The notes beneath the pieces were generated by a model. That model was not told the DNA's origin, made no database searches, and saw nothing but the letters and a program-made list of their open reading frames with translations. The translations under genes and the position numbers were made by a program. Positions 1-8,921 of a stretch of DNA of 64,000 bases are shown piece by piece. Origin of the DNA: Paenibacillus rhizosphaerae (lineage in GTDB: Bacteria > Bacillota > Bacilli > Paenibacillales > Paenibacillaceae); NCBI RefSeq assembly GCF_014192015.1, contig NZ_JACHXJ010000002.1, positions 806,001 to 870,000 of the forward strand. Direction: 5' to 3'. The stretch's first letter is position 1. Every line of letters begins with the position of its first letter.

Positions 1-789
1 TGCGTATTATTTGAGCTTCTGGGTTTCCATTACTGGGTGCTCGCGATATATATTCTGATCGCCTTTCCGGCCATCACCCGCGCGAACTTCAAAGAAGGCA
101 TCGTCACCAGCTCGGTCGTGGTGTTCCGGGTCTTTGGCAGTGCGGAAGTCAGCACGGATGTCATCGTGACGCAAATTGAACTGCTCGTGATCGGGCTTGG
201 CTCCGCCATGCTCGTCAATATGGTGTACATGCCCCGGGCATCCGAGCAGATGACGTCGATTCGGAGACGGGTGGATGAGCAGTTTTCGAAAATCTTCAGA
301 CAGATTGCGCTGACCCTTCGCGACCCTTCCTACGTATGGGACGGGCATGAACTCATCGCCGCGGGAAAAGCGATTCAGAGCGGCAAGGAAGCCGCGAGCC
401 GGGAGTTGGAAAACCAGGTGCTGCACCCCGACGAGTCGTGGACCATCTATTTTTATATGAGAAAAGAGCAGCTGGAGTCAATCCAAAATATGCTGCAGCT
501 CATTTCCCACGTATATCAGAAGCTGCCGCAGGCCGATGACGTAGCCGAGCTGTTCGAACAGCTCAGCCGGGACGTCACGGAGGAGAACTACACGGGACGC
601 ACGGAGAAGCTGCTGGTCGCCCTCGAGAAGGAGTTTAAGGAAATGGAGCTTCCGGCGACCCGGGAGGAGTTTGAAGTCAGATCGGCCATTTTGCAGCTGA
701 TCCGCGAGCTGGGACAATATTTGAAAATTGCGAAAAAAAATAAGATGCCGGCATCGGGCAAGTTACGTAAACCCTCTGCCGCGTCCTGA
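1..789 (+). CDS. Aromatic acid exporter family protein (FUSC/ArAE type), 5' truncated
   Basis: The reading frame is open from the first base of the window, so the N-terminus lies outside. The visible part starts with hydrophobic segments (around YWVLAIYILIAF and a second near LLVIGLGSAMLVNMVYMP) and continues as a long charged, helical cytoplasmic region. This is the layout of the DUF939/ArAE_1 family: membrane bundle followed by a C-terminal helical domain. Members are thought to export aromatic acids or similar compounds, but the substrate cannot be read here. A perfect terminator follows at once, so it ends its transcription unit. Family call is from composition and architecture and is moderately secure. 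Confidence 0.6.
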   Translation, partial: CVLFELLGFHYWVLAIYILIAFPAITRANFKEGIVTSSVVVFRVFGSAEVSTDVIVTQIELLVIGLGSAMLVNMVYMPRASEQMTSIRRRVDEQFSKIFRQIALTLRDPSYVWDGHELIAAGKAIQSGKEAASRELENQVLHPDESWTIYFYMRKEQLESIQNMLQLISHVYQKLPQADDVAELFEQLSRDVTEENYTGRTEKLLVALEKEFKEMELPATREEFEVRSAILQLIRELGQYLKIAKKNKMPASGKLRKPSAAS

Positions 790-802
790 AAGCGCAAAGT
801 AA

Positions 803-830
803 CCCCTTGGCAGCTGCCAAGGGGTTTTTA
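803..830 (+). terminator. Rho-independent terminator after the exporter gene
   Basis: A perfect 22-base palindrome at 803-824 (arms CCCCTTGGCAG / CTGCCAAGGGG) is followed by TTTTTA. It lies 14 bases after the stop codon of the exporter gene. Confidence 0.9.
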
Positions 831-1014
831 TACAATGAAAGCCGCATAAAATAGAGTGACGTAAAGTTTCAGACTAGATTAAAAGGGCCGTAAAATCCAG
901 GCCAGCCAAGGTATTTCGGCGCACGCGTCATAGCATTATTCCTATTCTAGCCGGGCGATCACAATAATATTTCATTCATTTATGCTCGTTTAATCAACAA
1001 ATGCCTATGTCCTG

Positions 1015-1022
1015 CATACACT
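1015..1022 (+). promoter_or_regulatory. Possible sigma-E type -10 element of cotE
   Basis: CATACACT at 1015-1022 matches the published sigma-E -10 consensus CATACANT. It sits 33 bases before the cotE start codon. The expected -35 region around 993-1001 matches only weakly. In B. subtilis cotE is transcribed by sigma-E (and sigma-K), which makes the match plausible. This is inference from a short motif. Confidence 0.4.
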
Positions 1023-1054
1023 TAAGTGAATGATTGTATGGAGGAGGTTCAAAG

Positions 1055-1615
1055 ATGTCATTAAGCGATAAACATCAATGTAGAGAGATCATCACGAAAG
1101 CGATCTGCGGCAAGGGTCGTAAGTTCTCTACCGTAACACATACCGTGACTCCGCCTCATAATCCTACCAGTATTTTGGGGGCATGGATTATAAACCATCA
1201 GTACGAAGCGGTTGCCGCAGGCGACGGAATTGAAGTTATTGGTACTTACGATATCAACATCTGGTATTCCTATGACAAAAACTCCCAAACCGACGTCGGC
1301 AAAGAAACGGTATCCTATGTAGAATTCGTTCCGCTGTCTTACCTGGATCCGAAACACCGGGCTTCAACCGTCGAAGTCTCTGCGGAGGCCACGCAGGAGC
1401 CGAGCTGCGTTGAAGCCAGTGTCTCTTCGGGAGGCGGCAATGTCATCATCCGCGTGGAGCGGGAATTCGCGGTCGAGCTCGTAGCCGAGACCAAGGTGCG
1501 TGTTTTGGTGTGCAGCCGCGGCCATGGCGACTATGACGACAAAGAGTTCGAGTTCGCCGGCGACGATGGGGACTATGAGGATCTCGATCCCGATTCCCTT
1601 GATGATGAGCTGTAA
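1055..1615 (+). CDS. cotE: CotE, outer spore coat morphogenetic protein
   Basis: 186 residues. CotE is the scaffold that recruits the outer coat layer around the forespore. The N-terminal part carries the family signature (CREIITKAICGKGRKF, SILGAWIINHQYEA, YDINIWYSYDKNSQT), close to B. subtilis CotE. The C-terminus is very acidic (DDGDYEDLDPDSLDDEL), also typical. The start is the ATG at 1055, seven bases after GGAGG; a TTG 21 bases upstream has no good ribosome binding site. Position next to mutS-mutL matches B. subtilis, except for an inserted gene at 1722-2987. Confidence 0.95.
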   Translation: MSLSDKHQCREIITKAICGKGRKFSTVTHTVTPPHNPTSILGAWIINHQYEAVAAGDGIEVIGTYDINIWYSYDKNSQTDVGKETVSYVEFVPLSYLDPKHRASTVEVSAEATQEPSCVEASVSSGGGNVIIRVEREFAVELVAETKVRVLVCSRGHGDYDDKEFEFAGDDGDYEDLDPDSLDDEL

Positions 1616-1672
1616 TTCGTAGAGCAAGGAAAAGAGGTATGATGTACTATATGCCGGGAGAGCGGCGGCGAA

Positions 1673-1697
1673 GAGGGCGGATGCCCTCCTTTTTTTA
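1673..1697 (+). terminator. Rho-independent terminator of cotE
   Basis: GAGGGC-GGAT-GCCCTC hairpin (1673-1688) followed by C and seven T. It separates cotE from the amidoligase-like gene. Confidence 0.8.
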
Positions 1698-1721
1698 TTT
1701 TATTTTCTGTGAAGAGGGGGG

Positions 1722-2987
1722 ATGAGGGTGACAGAGGAGGATAAAGAAGCCCGGTATGCCGGTTGGCCCGACCGGGTCAAGCACGCCCGTCTGGTCCGCT
1801 CCGGCATCAGCTCCCTCCTGCTGACGGAAGAGGGTGCGTCTGCCGGGGAATCCGCTCGTTACCGGCGGAGATACGCCGTTAACGTCACTGGCCTGCAGGC
1901 CGTCGATTTGAAGCGCGTCGAGGGAAGTGCAGACGGCTTCCGTGCACCTGTCGGTTCGGCCTATCGAGGTGAGGTACCGCTCATCGGGCTGTATGCCCGC
2001 CTGGAGAAGGCGGCGGTGCGGGCGCTTTATACGCTTGGCCTGGACGCGGGCGAAGTGGTGCTGGCGTCCTGCGGCGAGCGAAAGTATGGAGTTGAGCGCG
2101 TCACCCCATCCTCCGGAATGAAAGATCCGCGTATCAAAGCGCGCTTTGACCGGGCAGAGGCGGAGCTTGCCCGCCGGCTGCGGCGGGAAGAAGAGGAAGG
2201 GATGCGCCTTGTAATGGGCATGGATCCGGAGTTTGTGCTTGTGGACGCGGGCAGCAACGAAATGGTTCCCGCATCCCGGTTTTTGGACCGGGAGGGGGAG
2301 GTCGGTTGCGATGCTGTTCACGGCGAGGGCTTTACGACCTTCCCCATCGCCGAGCTTCGCCCGGATCCAAGCGGTGACCCGACCGGTCTGCTCAAACGCC
2401 TGATGTTCACGATGCAGGCCGCCGGCCGGATGATCGGGGACCGTTCGCTCATCTGGCAGGCGGGGGGTATGCCCAGACCCGGTTTGCCGCTCGGCGGGCA
2501 TCTGCATTTCAGCGGCGTCGTGCTTACCCCGGAGCTGCTGCGGGCGCTGGATAACTACCTGACGCTGCCCGTCTCGCTGCTCGAAGATGAGAACAGCCGG
2601 GCGCGGCGGCCCAAATACGGCTATTTGGGCGACTTTCGCCGCCAGCCGCACGGCGGTTTCGAATACCGGACGCTGCCGAGCTTTCTCGTGTCCCCCCTGC
2701 TGGCCAAAGGGGTGGTGTACCTCTCCTATCTGATCGTCAGCCATTACAGGGAGCTGCGGATGCGGCCGCTGGACGCGAGTGACCGGATCCACCGGGCGTA
2801 TTACCGGGGGGACCGTGAGGTGCTGAAGCCGGCCGTTCAGCCGCTGCTCGGGGAGATCAGGCAGCTGCCGGATTACGGCAATTATGCCGGCTCAATCGAA
2901 CCGCTTCTGGCCCATATCGAGCGGGGCACGACGTGGAACGAGAGCAGGGATATCCGGCCGCTGTGGAACATTCCGGTCGAACCTTGA
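1722..2987 (+). CDS. Amidoligase-type (COOH-NH2 ligase type 2) protein
   Basis: 421 residues, soluble. The centre (about residues 165-345) has the pattern of the phiEco32-like putative amidoligase family related to glutamine synthetase and glutamate-cysteine ligase: MGMDPEFVLV, GCDAVHGEGFTTFPIAELRPDPSG, GGHLHFSG and GFEYRTLPSFLVSP. Here the acidic and histidine residues that would bind metal and ATP are kept. The roughly 160-residue N-terminal part is not recognised. Such enzymes are predicted to form amide or isopeptide bonds; the substrate is unknown. Its place between cotE and mutS suggests, without proof, a sporulation or coat-related role. ATG 1722 has GAGG four bases upstream; GTG 1728 is an alternative start. 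Confidence 0.7.
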   Translation: MRVTEEDKEARYAGWPDRVKHARLVRSGISSLLLTEEGASAGESARYRRRYAVNVTGLQAVDLKRVEGSADGFRAPVGSAYRGEVPLIGLYARLEKAAVRALYTLGLDAGEVVLASCGERKYGVERVTPSSGMKDPRIKARFDRAEAELARRLRREEEEGMRLVMGMDPEFVLVDAGSNEMVPASRFLDREGEVGCDAVHGEGFTTFPIAELRPDPSGDPTGLLKRLMFTMQAAGRMIGDRSLIWQAGGMPRPGLPLGGHLHFSGVVLTPELLRALDNYLTLPVSLLEDENSRARRPKYGYLGDFRRQPHGGFEYRTLPSFLVSPLLAKGVVYLSYLIVSHYRELRMRPLDASDRIHRAYYRGDREVLKPAVQPLLGEIRQLPDYGNYAGSIEPLLAHIERGTTWNESRDIRPLWNIPVEP

Positions 2988-3009
2988 TTCCCGCCCACTT
3001 ACTTTCTGT

Positions 3010-3015
3010 TATAAT
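3010..3015 (+). promoter_or_regulatory. Probable sigma-A -10 box of mutS
   Basis: TATAAT at 3010-3015 is a perfect -10 hexamer 36 bases before the mutS ATG. The best -35-like hexamer (TTGATT, 2984-2989) is 20 bases away, longer than ideal. Confidence 0.45.
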
Positions 3016-3050
3016 AGGGCGTGAGCACAAGTGAAGTCTGGAGGTACCTC

Positions 3051-5828
3051 ATGGCCAAGTATACGCCAATGATTGAACAATATTTGGAAATCAAGCAGCA
3101 AGCCCAGGATGCGTTTTTGTTTTTTCGCCTGGGCGATTTTTACGAAATGTTCTTCGAGGACGCCTTAAAGGCCTCCCGGGAACTGGAAATTACGTTAACC
3201 GGCCGGGAAGGCGGTGGGGACGAAAAAATCCCGATGTGCGGGGTTCCCTACCATTCGGCTGAGAGTTACATACAGCGGCTAATCGAGAAGGGCTACAAGG
3301 TAGCCATATGTGAGCAGCTGGAAGACCCTGCGGTGACCAAAGGTATGGTCAAGCGCGGCATTGTCCGCGTCGTGACGCCAGGAACGATTATGGAAGGCAA
3401 AAACATCGTCGACAAGTCCAACAACTATTTGGTATGCGTGACCGAGACTGACCGCATGATGTCGCTGGCGGCCTGCGATTTATCAACAGGCGAGCTGTAC
3501 GTGACTTCCATGCCCGCATCTGTGGAGTGGCTGCGCGACGAAATCGGCATCTACGAACCGGCGGAAGTGATTGGTGATCCGAAGATGCTGGATTTGATCA
3601 AGGCCGAACAGCTCCAGTGGAGCCGGCCTGTCGTCTACACGCCATGGGAGAAGCGGGAGGAGCAGACGGTCCGTTCGCAGTTCGGCGAATCGGCCTGGGC
3701 CCGGCTCGATCCGGAGAGGCAGGCATGCGTGGCCGTGCTTATCTCTTACCTTAGCGAGACGCAGCGGCGTTCGCTCGGCCAGCTAACGCAAATTTCGCCT
3801 TATGAACCCGGCCATTACATGATTCTTGATCCGTTCACGCGGCGCAACCTGGAGCTCGTAGAGACGGTGCGCGACCGATCCAAGAAAGGCTCGCTGCTCT
3901 GGCTGCTGGACCGGACCGAAACGTCAATGGGGGCCCGGCTGCTGCGCCGCTGGATCGACAAGCCCCTTCTGCATCGCGGGCCGATTGAAGACCGCCTGGA
4001 AGCCGTGGAGCATTTGTACAACCAGTTTATTCTGCGGGAAGACTTGCGGGCTGCGCTGAAAGATATTTACGACCTGGAGCGGCTGGTCGCGAGAATTGCT
4101 TTCGGCAACGCGAATGGGCGGGATCTGAACGCCCTCAAGCTGTCGCTGGCGCAAATTCCTTCCTTGAAGGAACTGTGCGCGTCGTCGGGTTCTTCCACGC
4201 TGCGGAAGCTGGCGGCGGAGATGGACGAATGCCGAGATCTTTATGAAGCGATCGACGCGGCGATCGTTGACGATCCGCCCGTGTCCGTGCGGGACGGCGG
4301 CTTGATCAAGCCGGGGTATCACGATCACCTGGACGAGCTCCGGGAAGCCAGCGTGAACGGCAAACGCTGGATCGCCGAGCTTGAGGCCAAGGAGCGTGAA
4401 GCGACGGGGATCCGCTCGCTGAAGGTCGGATTCAACAAAGTATTTGGATATTACATTGAAGTGACCAAATCGAATCTGGGCACCCTGCCGGAAGGCCGGT
4501 ACGAACGGAAGCAGACGCTGGCCAATGCCGAGCGGTTCGTGACCCCGGAATTGAAGGAAAAAGAGGGGCTCATTCTCGAAGCCCAAGACAAAATGGTGGA
4601 CCTCGAATACTCCCTTTTCAGCGGGCTAAGGGACAGATTGAGCGCGGAAATCCCGCGGCTGCAGGCACTAGCCGAAAAAGTGGCCGTCACCGACGTCTAT
4701 CAGTCGCTGGCAGCCGTCAGCGCGGAGCAGGGCTTTGTGAAGCCCAAGCTGACCGAGGGGTATGACCTGGTCGTAGAAAGCGGCCGCCATCCGGTGGTCG
4801 AAGCGGTGATGAAGGACGCCTCCTTCATTGCCAACGGGACTCGGCTGACCCGGGAGGAAGCGGCGATTCTGCTCATTACCGGTCCAAACATGGCCGGAAA
4901 AAGCACGTACATGAGGCAGATGGCGCTGATCTCGATCATGGCGCAGATCGGGTGTTTCGTGCCGGCCAAGGCGGCGGAAATTCCGCTTGTGGACCGGATT
5001 TTCACCCGGATCGGAGCGGCGGATGACCTGATCGGCGGCCAGAGCACGTTCATGGTGGAAATGGCCGACATCCAGGTCATGACCGAAAAAGCGACGCCGC
5101 GCAGCCTGATCATTATCGACGAGCTGGGCCGAGGCACGTCTACCAGCGAAGGCATGGCGATCGCCCAGGCGGTGATCGAATATGTTCACGATACGATCGG
5201 CTGCAAGGCACTCGTATCGACCCATTTTCACGAGCTGGCGCATTTGGAGGACAGCCTGCAGAGCCTGCGCAATTACTCCATGGCGGTGCAGGAGAGCGGC
5301 GACAAGGTCCACTTCCTGCGGAAGCTGATCGCCGGGCCAGCCGGCAGCAGCTACGGCATTTACTGCGCCCGGCTTGCCGGGCTGCCGTCGTCCATTATTG
5401 GACGGGCGTACACACTGCTGCAGGGCCTGGAGGAAAGTGCGGCCCAGACGGCAGCGGCCGCAGAAGCGACCAAGGCAGAACCGCCGATACAGCTCAGGGA
5501 GCGGGTGGATGCTGGCGTCTGGGCCCGTCCGCTGACGGATATGGAAGCAGGGCACGCCGAACCGGCTGCTGGAGTTTCCGTTCAAGAGCCGGCTCCAGCT
5601 GCAGGACGAGGAGTGTCGGGCGCTGCGGAAGTCGTCCAGCTCTCGATATTCGGGGACGAGGATTTGGAGCCGGTGAAGCGGAGCGCTGCCGCACCCGAAC
5701 CGCAGCCGGTTCATCCTGCGGTAACGCAAATCTTGGAGTCGGTGAAAAGCGCCGACGTCATGAACATGACGCCGCTGCAGGCCATGCAGCTGCTGAACGA
5801 ATTAAAGATGAAGGCAAAGGATCTGTAA
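3051..5828 (+). CDS. mutS: DNA mismatch repair protein MutS
   Basis: 925 residues. MutS recognises mismatches and signals to MutL through its ABC-type ATPase. The mismatch-binding F-x-E motif is F30-Y31-E32. The ATPase has Walker A GPNMAGKST (611-619) and Walker B with D690-E691 (LIIIDELGRGTST). A low-complexity Ala/Glu/Pro-rich linker follows the ATPase, and the tail holds QLSIF (863-867), a typical beta-clamp binding motif. The C-terminal segment AMQLLNELKMKAKDL is the usual tetramerisation end. ATG 3051 is chosen because GGAGGT lies five bases upstream; the GTG at 3021 has no comparable site. mutL follows 57 bases downstream. Confidence 0.98.
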   Translation: MAKYTPMIEQYLEIKQQAQDAFLFFRLGDFYEMFFEDALKASRELEITLTGREGGGDEKIPMCGVPYHSAESYIQRLIEKGYKVAICEQLEDPAVTKGMVKRGIVRVVTPGTIMEGKNIVDKSNNYLVCVTETDRMMSLAACDLSTGELYVTSMPASVEWLRDEIGIYEPAEVIGDPKMLDLIKAEQLQWSRPVVYTPWEKREEQTVRSQFGESAWARLDPERQACVAVLISYLSETQRRSLGQLTQISPYEPGHYMILDPFTRRNLELVETVRDRSKKGSLLWLLDRTETSMGARLLRRWIDKPLLHRGPIEDRLEAVEHLYNQFILREDLRAALKDIYDLERLVARIAFGNANGRDLNALKLSLAQIPSLKELCASSGSSTLRKLAAEMDECRDLYEAIDAAIVDDPPVSVRDGGLIKPGYHDHLDELREASVNGKRWIAELEAKEREATGIRSLKVGFNKVFGYYIEVTKSNLGTLPEGRYERKQTLANAERFVTPELKEKEGLILEAQDKMVDLEYSLFSGLRDRLSAEIPRLQALAEKVAVTDVYQSLAAVSAEQGFVKPKLTEGYDLVVESGRHPVVEAVMKDASFIANGTRLTREEAAILLITGPNMAGKSTYMRQMALISIMAQIGCFVPAKAAEIPLVDRIFTRIGAADDLIGGQSTFMVEMADIQVMTEKATPRSLIIIDELGRGTSTSEGMAIAQAVIEYVHDTIGCKALVSTHFHELAHLEDSLQSLRNYSMAVQESGDKVHFLRKLIAGPAGSSYGIYCARLAGLPSSIIGRAYTLLQGLEESAAQTAAAAEATKAEPPIQLRERVDAGVWARPLTDMEAGHAEPAAGVSVQEPAPAAGRGVSGAAEVVQLSIFGDEDLEPVKRSAAAPEPQPVHPAVTQILESVKSADVMNMTPLQAMQLLNELKMKAKDL

Positions 5829-5885
5829 ACAAGTGGGACAAAGCCGATTGTCCGTTCATATCTTTTTTTGAAATGGGGGAACGGT

Positions 5886-7991
5886 ATGGCGAAAATTCAC
5901 GTTTTGGACGAGCACATAGCCAACCAGATCGCGGCTGGTGAAGTGGTGGAACGTCCCGCCTCGGTTGTGAAAGAACTGGTGGAGAACGCCATTGATGCCG
6001 GGAGTTCTCGGATCGAAGTCACAGCTCAGGAAGGCGGGCTTGAAAGCATCCGCGTGACCGACGACGGCTCGGGGATCGAGCCGGAGGACGTTAACACCGC
6101 CTTTTACCGTCATGCGACGAGCAAAATCGAGAACAGCAGGGATCTGTTCAACATCACGAGCCTCGGTTTCCGCGGCGAGGCGCTGCCAAGCATCGCCGCC
6201 GTGGCCAAAGTGGAATTGGTCACGGCGAGCGCCGATAACGGGCTCGGGCGGCGAATCGTCATCGAAGGCGGCAGGCTCGTGACCGAAGAAGACACGGCTG
6301 CGCCGAAGGGAACCGACTTGACGGTCCGGGAGCTCTTCTACAACACCCCGGCCCGGTTGAAATATATGAAGACGATCCAGACGGAGCTGGGGCATATTTC
6401 CGATTATATGTACCGCATCGCCCTGTCGCATCCGGAGATCGCGATCACGCTGCGGCATAACGGGAACGTGCTGCTGCAAACCGTCGGGAACGGGGATCTG
6501 CTGCAGGTGGTCGCGGCGATTTACGGCCGGCAGGCCGCCAAGGCGCTGCTGCCGATTCATGCGGAGAACTTGGATTTTACGATCGACGGGTACGTCAGCC
6601 GCCCGGATTGGACCCGTTCGAACCGGAACGGGATCTCGATCATCGTCAACGGCCGCTACATCCGCAGCTATGGCCTGAACCAGGCCATTCAGCGCGCATA
6701 TCATACGCTGCTGCCGATCAACCGCTACCCGCTCGCCGTGCTGGAAGTCAAGATGCATCCGTCCCTGGTGGACGTCAACGTCCATCCGGCCAAGCTGGAG
6801 GTGCGCTTCAGCAAAGAGCAGGAGCTGTTCCCGTTCGTGGAGAGCAGCATCCACCAGGTGCTCCGGCAGGAGGTTCTCATTCCGCAGCCGGTGAAACAGA
6901 GCATCGGCGATAAGGATAAAGGATCGTTTATTCAGGAGCAGTTTCATTTCTCCAAAAGCCCGGCCCCGCAGGCCGGACCGGTGGACGGACTCGTGGACGG
7001 CGGGGAAGCCCCGCTGCCGCAGAATCCCGGCCCAGCCGGTCACACTGCCGTATCGGACGCTAGCAGCTCACTCACGCCGGTGAGCGCACCCGGCAGCCAG
7101 CCGTTAAAGTCGCAGCTGACTGCCGGACAAGGTGGATCCGGTGCGGGCTTCTCTGACTCGCGTGCACAGGCGTCGGTGCAGCAAGCGTATTCCGGGCAGA
7201 ACAGCCCGGATACGGGAAGCGCGCGCAAGCCCGGTGAAGCCGCCTATGAACAGCGAAAGCTTCCGTATTCTGCGCGTGAAACGGTTCGCGAAAATACGGT
7301 TCCCGGCTACCGGCTGAACTTGTCGCAGAGCGGGCGGGTATCGCAGAGCTCGAACCCGGCGCTGGCCAGCAGGCTGCTGGCCAGCACGGAGGCTCCGCCG
7401 GAAATTCCGCCTTTTCCGGAGCTGACGCTGATCGGCCAGCATCACGGGACGTACCTGATCGCCCAAAACGCCGACGGGCTGTTCCTGATCGACCAGCATG
7501 CGGCGCATGAACGGATCAATTATGAGTTCTATTACGAGAAATTCGGCCGTCCGGCCGATGCTTCCCAGGAACTGCTGCTGCCGATCACGCTGGAGTTTAC
7601 GCCGTCGGAGTCGGAGCAGCTGACGCAGAAACTGCACTGGTTTGAGCAAGTCGGCGTATATCTGGAGCATTTCGGCGGGCAGACCTTCCGTGTTGTCTCC
7701 CATCCTTATTGGTTCCCTAAAGGCGAAGAGAAAGCGCTGATCGAAGAGATGGCCGAATGGGTCCTCAGCGAGCGCAGCATCGATCTGGCCAAGCTCCGAG
7801 AGACGTCGTCCATTCTCTGCTCCTGCAAGGCTTCAATCAAGGCGAACCAGAAGCTGACAGAGCAGGAAGCAACGACGCTGCTGGACCGTTTGGCGGCATG
7901 CCGGCAGCCTTATACTTGCCCTCACGGGCGGCCGATCGTCGTTTCCTTTTCGACCTATGACCTGGAAAAGCTGTTTAAGCGTGTCATGTAG
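5886..7991 (+). CDS. mutL: DNA mismatch repair protein MutL (endonuclease type)
   Basis: 701 residues. The N-terminal GHKL ATPase shows ELVENAIDAG, DDGSGI, LGFRGEALPSI and GTDLTVRELFYNTPAR. A long, poorly conserved Ser/Pro/Gly-rich linker (about residues 350-500) leads to the dimerisation and endonuclease domain with DQHAAHERI (536-544), CSCKASIKANQ and CPHGRP. These are the metal-binding motifs of nicking MutL proteins found in bacteria without MutH. The ATG at 5886 follows GGGGGA by five bases; an in-frame TTG 18 bases upstream lacks a site. It is in the mutS operon. Confidence 0.98.
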   Translation: MAKIHVLDEHIANQIAAGEVVERPASVVKELVENAIDAGSSRIEVTAQEGGLESIRVTDDGSGIEPEDVNTAFYRHATSKIENSRDLFNITSLGFRGEALPSIAAVAKVELVTASADNGLGRRIVIEGGRLVTEEDTAAPKGTDLTVRELFYNTPARLKYMKTIQTELGHISDYMYRIALSHPEIAITLRHNGNVLLQTVGNGDLLQVVAAIYGRQAAKALLPIHAENLDFTIDGYVSRPDWTRSNRNGISIIVNGRYIRSYGLNQAIQRAYHTLLPINRYPLAVLEVKMHPSLVDVNVHPAKLEVRFSKEQELFPFVESSIHQVLRQEVLIPQPVKQSIGDKDKGSFIQEQFHFSKSPAPQAGPVDGLVDGGEAPLPQNPGPAGHTAVSDASSSLTPVSAPGSQPLKSQLTAGQGGSGAGFSDSRAQASVQQAYSGQNSPDTGSARKPGEAAYEQRKLPYSARETVRENTVPGYRLNLSQSGRVSQSSNPALASRLLASTEAPPEIPPFPELTLIGQHHGTYLIAQNADGLFLIDQHAAHERINYEFYYEKFGRPADASQELLLPITLEFTPSESEQLTQKLHWFEQVGVYLEHFGGQTFRVVSHPYWFPKGEEKALIEEMAEWVLSERSIDLAKLRETSSILCSCKASIKANQKLTEQEATTLLDRLAACRQPYTCPHGRPIVVSFSTYDLEKLFKRVM

Positions 7992-8129
7992 CGCGGCAGG
8001 CGGCTCATCACCATGGGTAACGGAAAGTCCCGGAGAAGGACGGTTCATAAAACGAATTAAGGTGTATAACTAAACCAACAGCGCATCTACTTGGCTGGCG
8101 CCCGATTTTATACAGGATTGGAGATTGTC

Positions 8130-8921
8130 ATGATTATTACGACGGGGGATAAAGCGGGTGAATCGATCGTTAGCAGGGCGGTCGCCCTGGCCAACGAGAC
8201 GGGGGGCAAATATGTCCCGAGAAGCCATACCCCATTAACAAGAATGGCCAAAATGCACGGCGATGACGAAATCATCGTCGTGCTGGACGGCGGAGCAAGG
8301 CTTGTGAGGCCGGGAAGCCCGCCGATGGAGTTTCATCCCAGCATGGGCTTTGTCCGCGCCAAACGGCTCATTAAGGGCGAAAGCGACCCGATGCTGGACG
8401 CAGCGGCGATGACTGCGGGGGACACCGTGCTCGACTGTACGGCCGGCCTCGGATCGGATTCGCTTGTATTTGCGGTCAAAGGGGGGGCCGGCTCGCATGT
8501 TATCGCGGTCGAAAGCTCGCCGGCCCTGGCGGCGATGCTTGCCGAAGGGCTGGCCCACTACCGTTCCGGACTCGCCGAAGTGGATGAAGCCATGCGCCGG
8601 ATCCGGGTGGCCTGCGGGCATCATCTGGACGTGCTGCGGAAGCAGCCGGACAACAGCGTGGACATCGTCTATTTCGACCCCATGTTCCGAGAGCCGCTGA
8701 TGGACTCTTCGTCCATCAGCCCGCTGCGCGGGTTTGCCAACAGCGACCCGCTGCAGCTGGAGAGCATCCGCGAAGCCGTCCGGGTCGCGCGCAAGACCGT
8801 TGTGCTGAAGGAAAAGAGAGGCAGCGGCGAATTTGCCCGTCTCGGCTTCGTGCCGTTCGACCGGCCGCATTCAAAAATTTCGTATGGAGTGATATGTGTT
8901 GACCGACCGCTTGACAACTGA
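8130..8921 (+). CDS. RsmJ-like class I SAM-dependent methyltransferase
   Basis: 263 residues. The SAM site is DTVLDCTAGLGSDSLV with the acidic end of strand 2 at VIAVESSP; the catalytic-type motif DIVYFDPMFREPL follows. This pattern fits the SAM_MT (DUF548/RsmJ, YhiQ) family, whose E. coli member methylates guanosine in 16S rRNA. The N-terminal part (about 90 residues) is less clear. The start is ATG 8130, with GGAG seven bases upstream. It overlaps the miaA start by 26 bases, implying translational coupling. rRNA is the expected substrate, but this is inferred from the family only. Confidence 0.75.
   Translation: MIITTGDKAGESIVSRAVALANETGGKYVPRSHTPLTRMAKMHGDDEIIVVLDGGARLVRPGSPPMEFHPSMGFVRAKRLIKGESDPMLDAAAMTAGDTVLDCTAGLGSDSLVFAVKGGAGSHVIAVESSPALAAMLAEGLAHYRSGLAEVDEAMRRIRVACGHHLDVLRKQPDNSVDIVYFDPMFREPLMDSSSISPLRGFANSDPLQLESIREAVRVARKTVVLKEKRGSGEFARLGFVPFDRPHSKISYGVICVDRPLDN

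Noticed and set aside
1695..2792. 365-codon open frame on the minus strand opposite the amidoligase-like gene
   Set aside because: The plus-strand frame carries the conserved amidoligase motifs and a ribosome binding site; the minus frame has neither.
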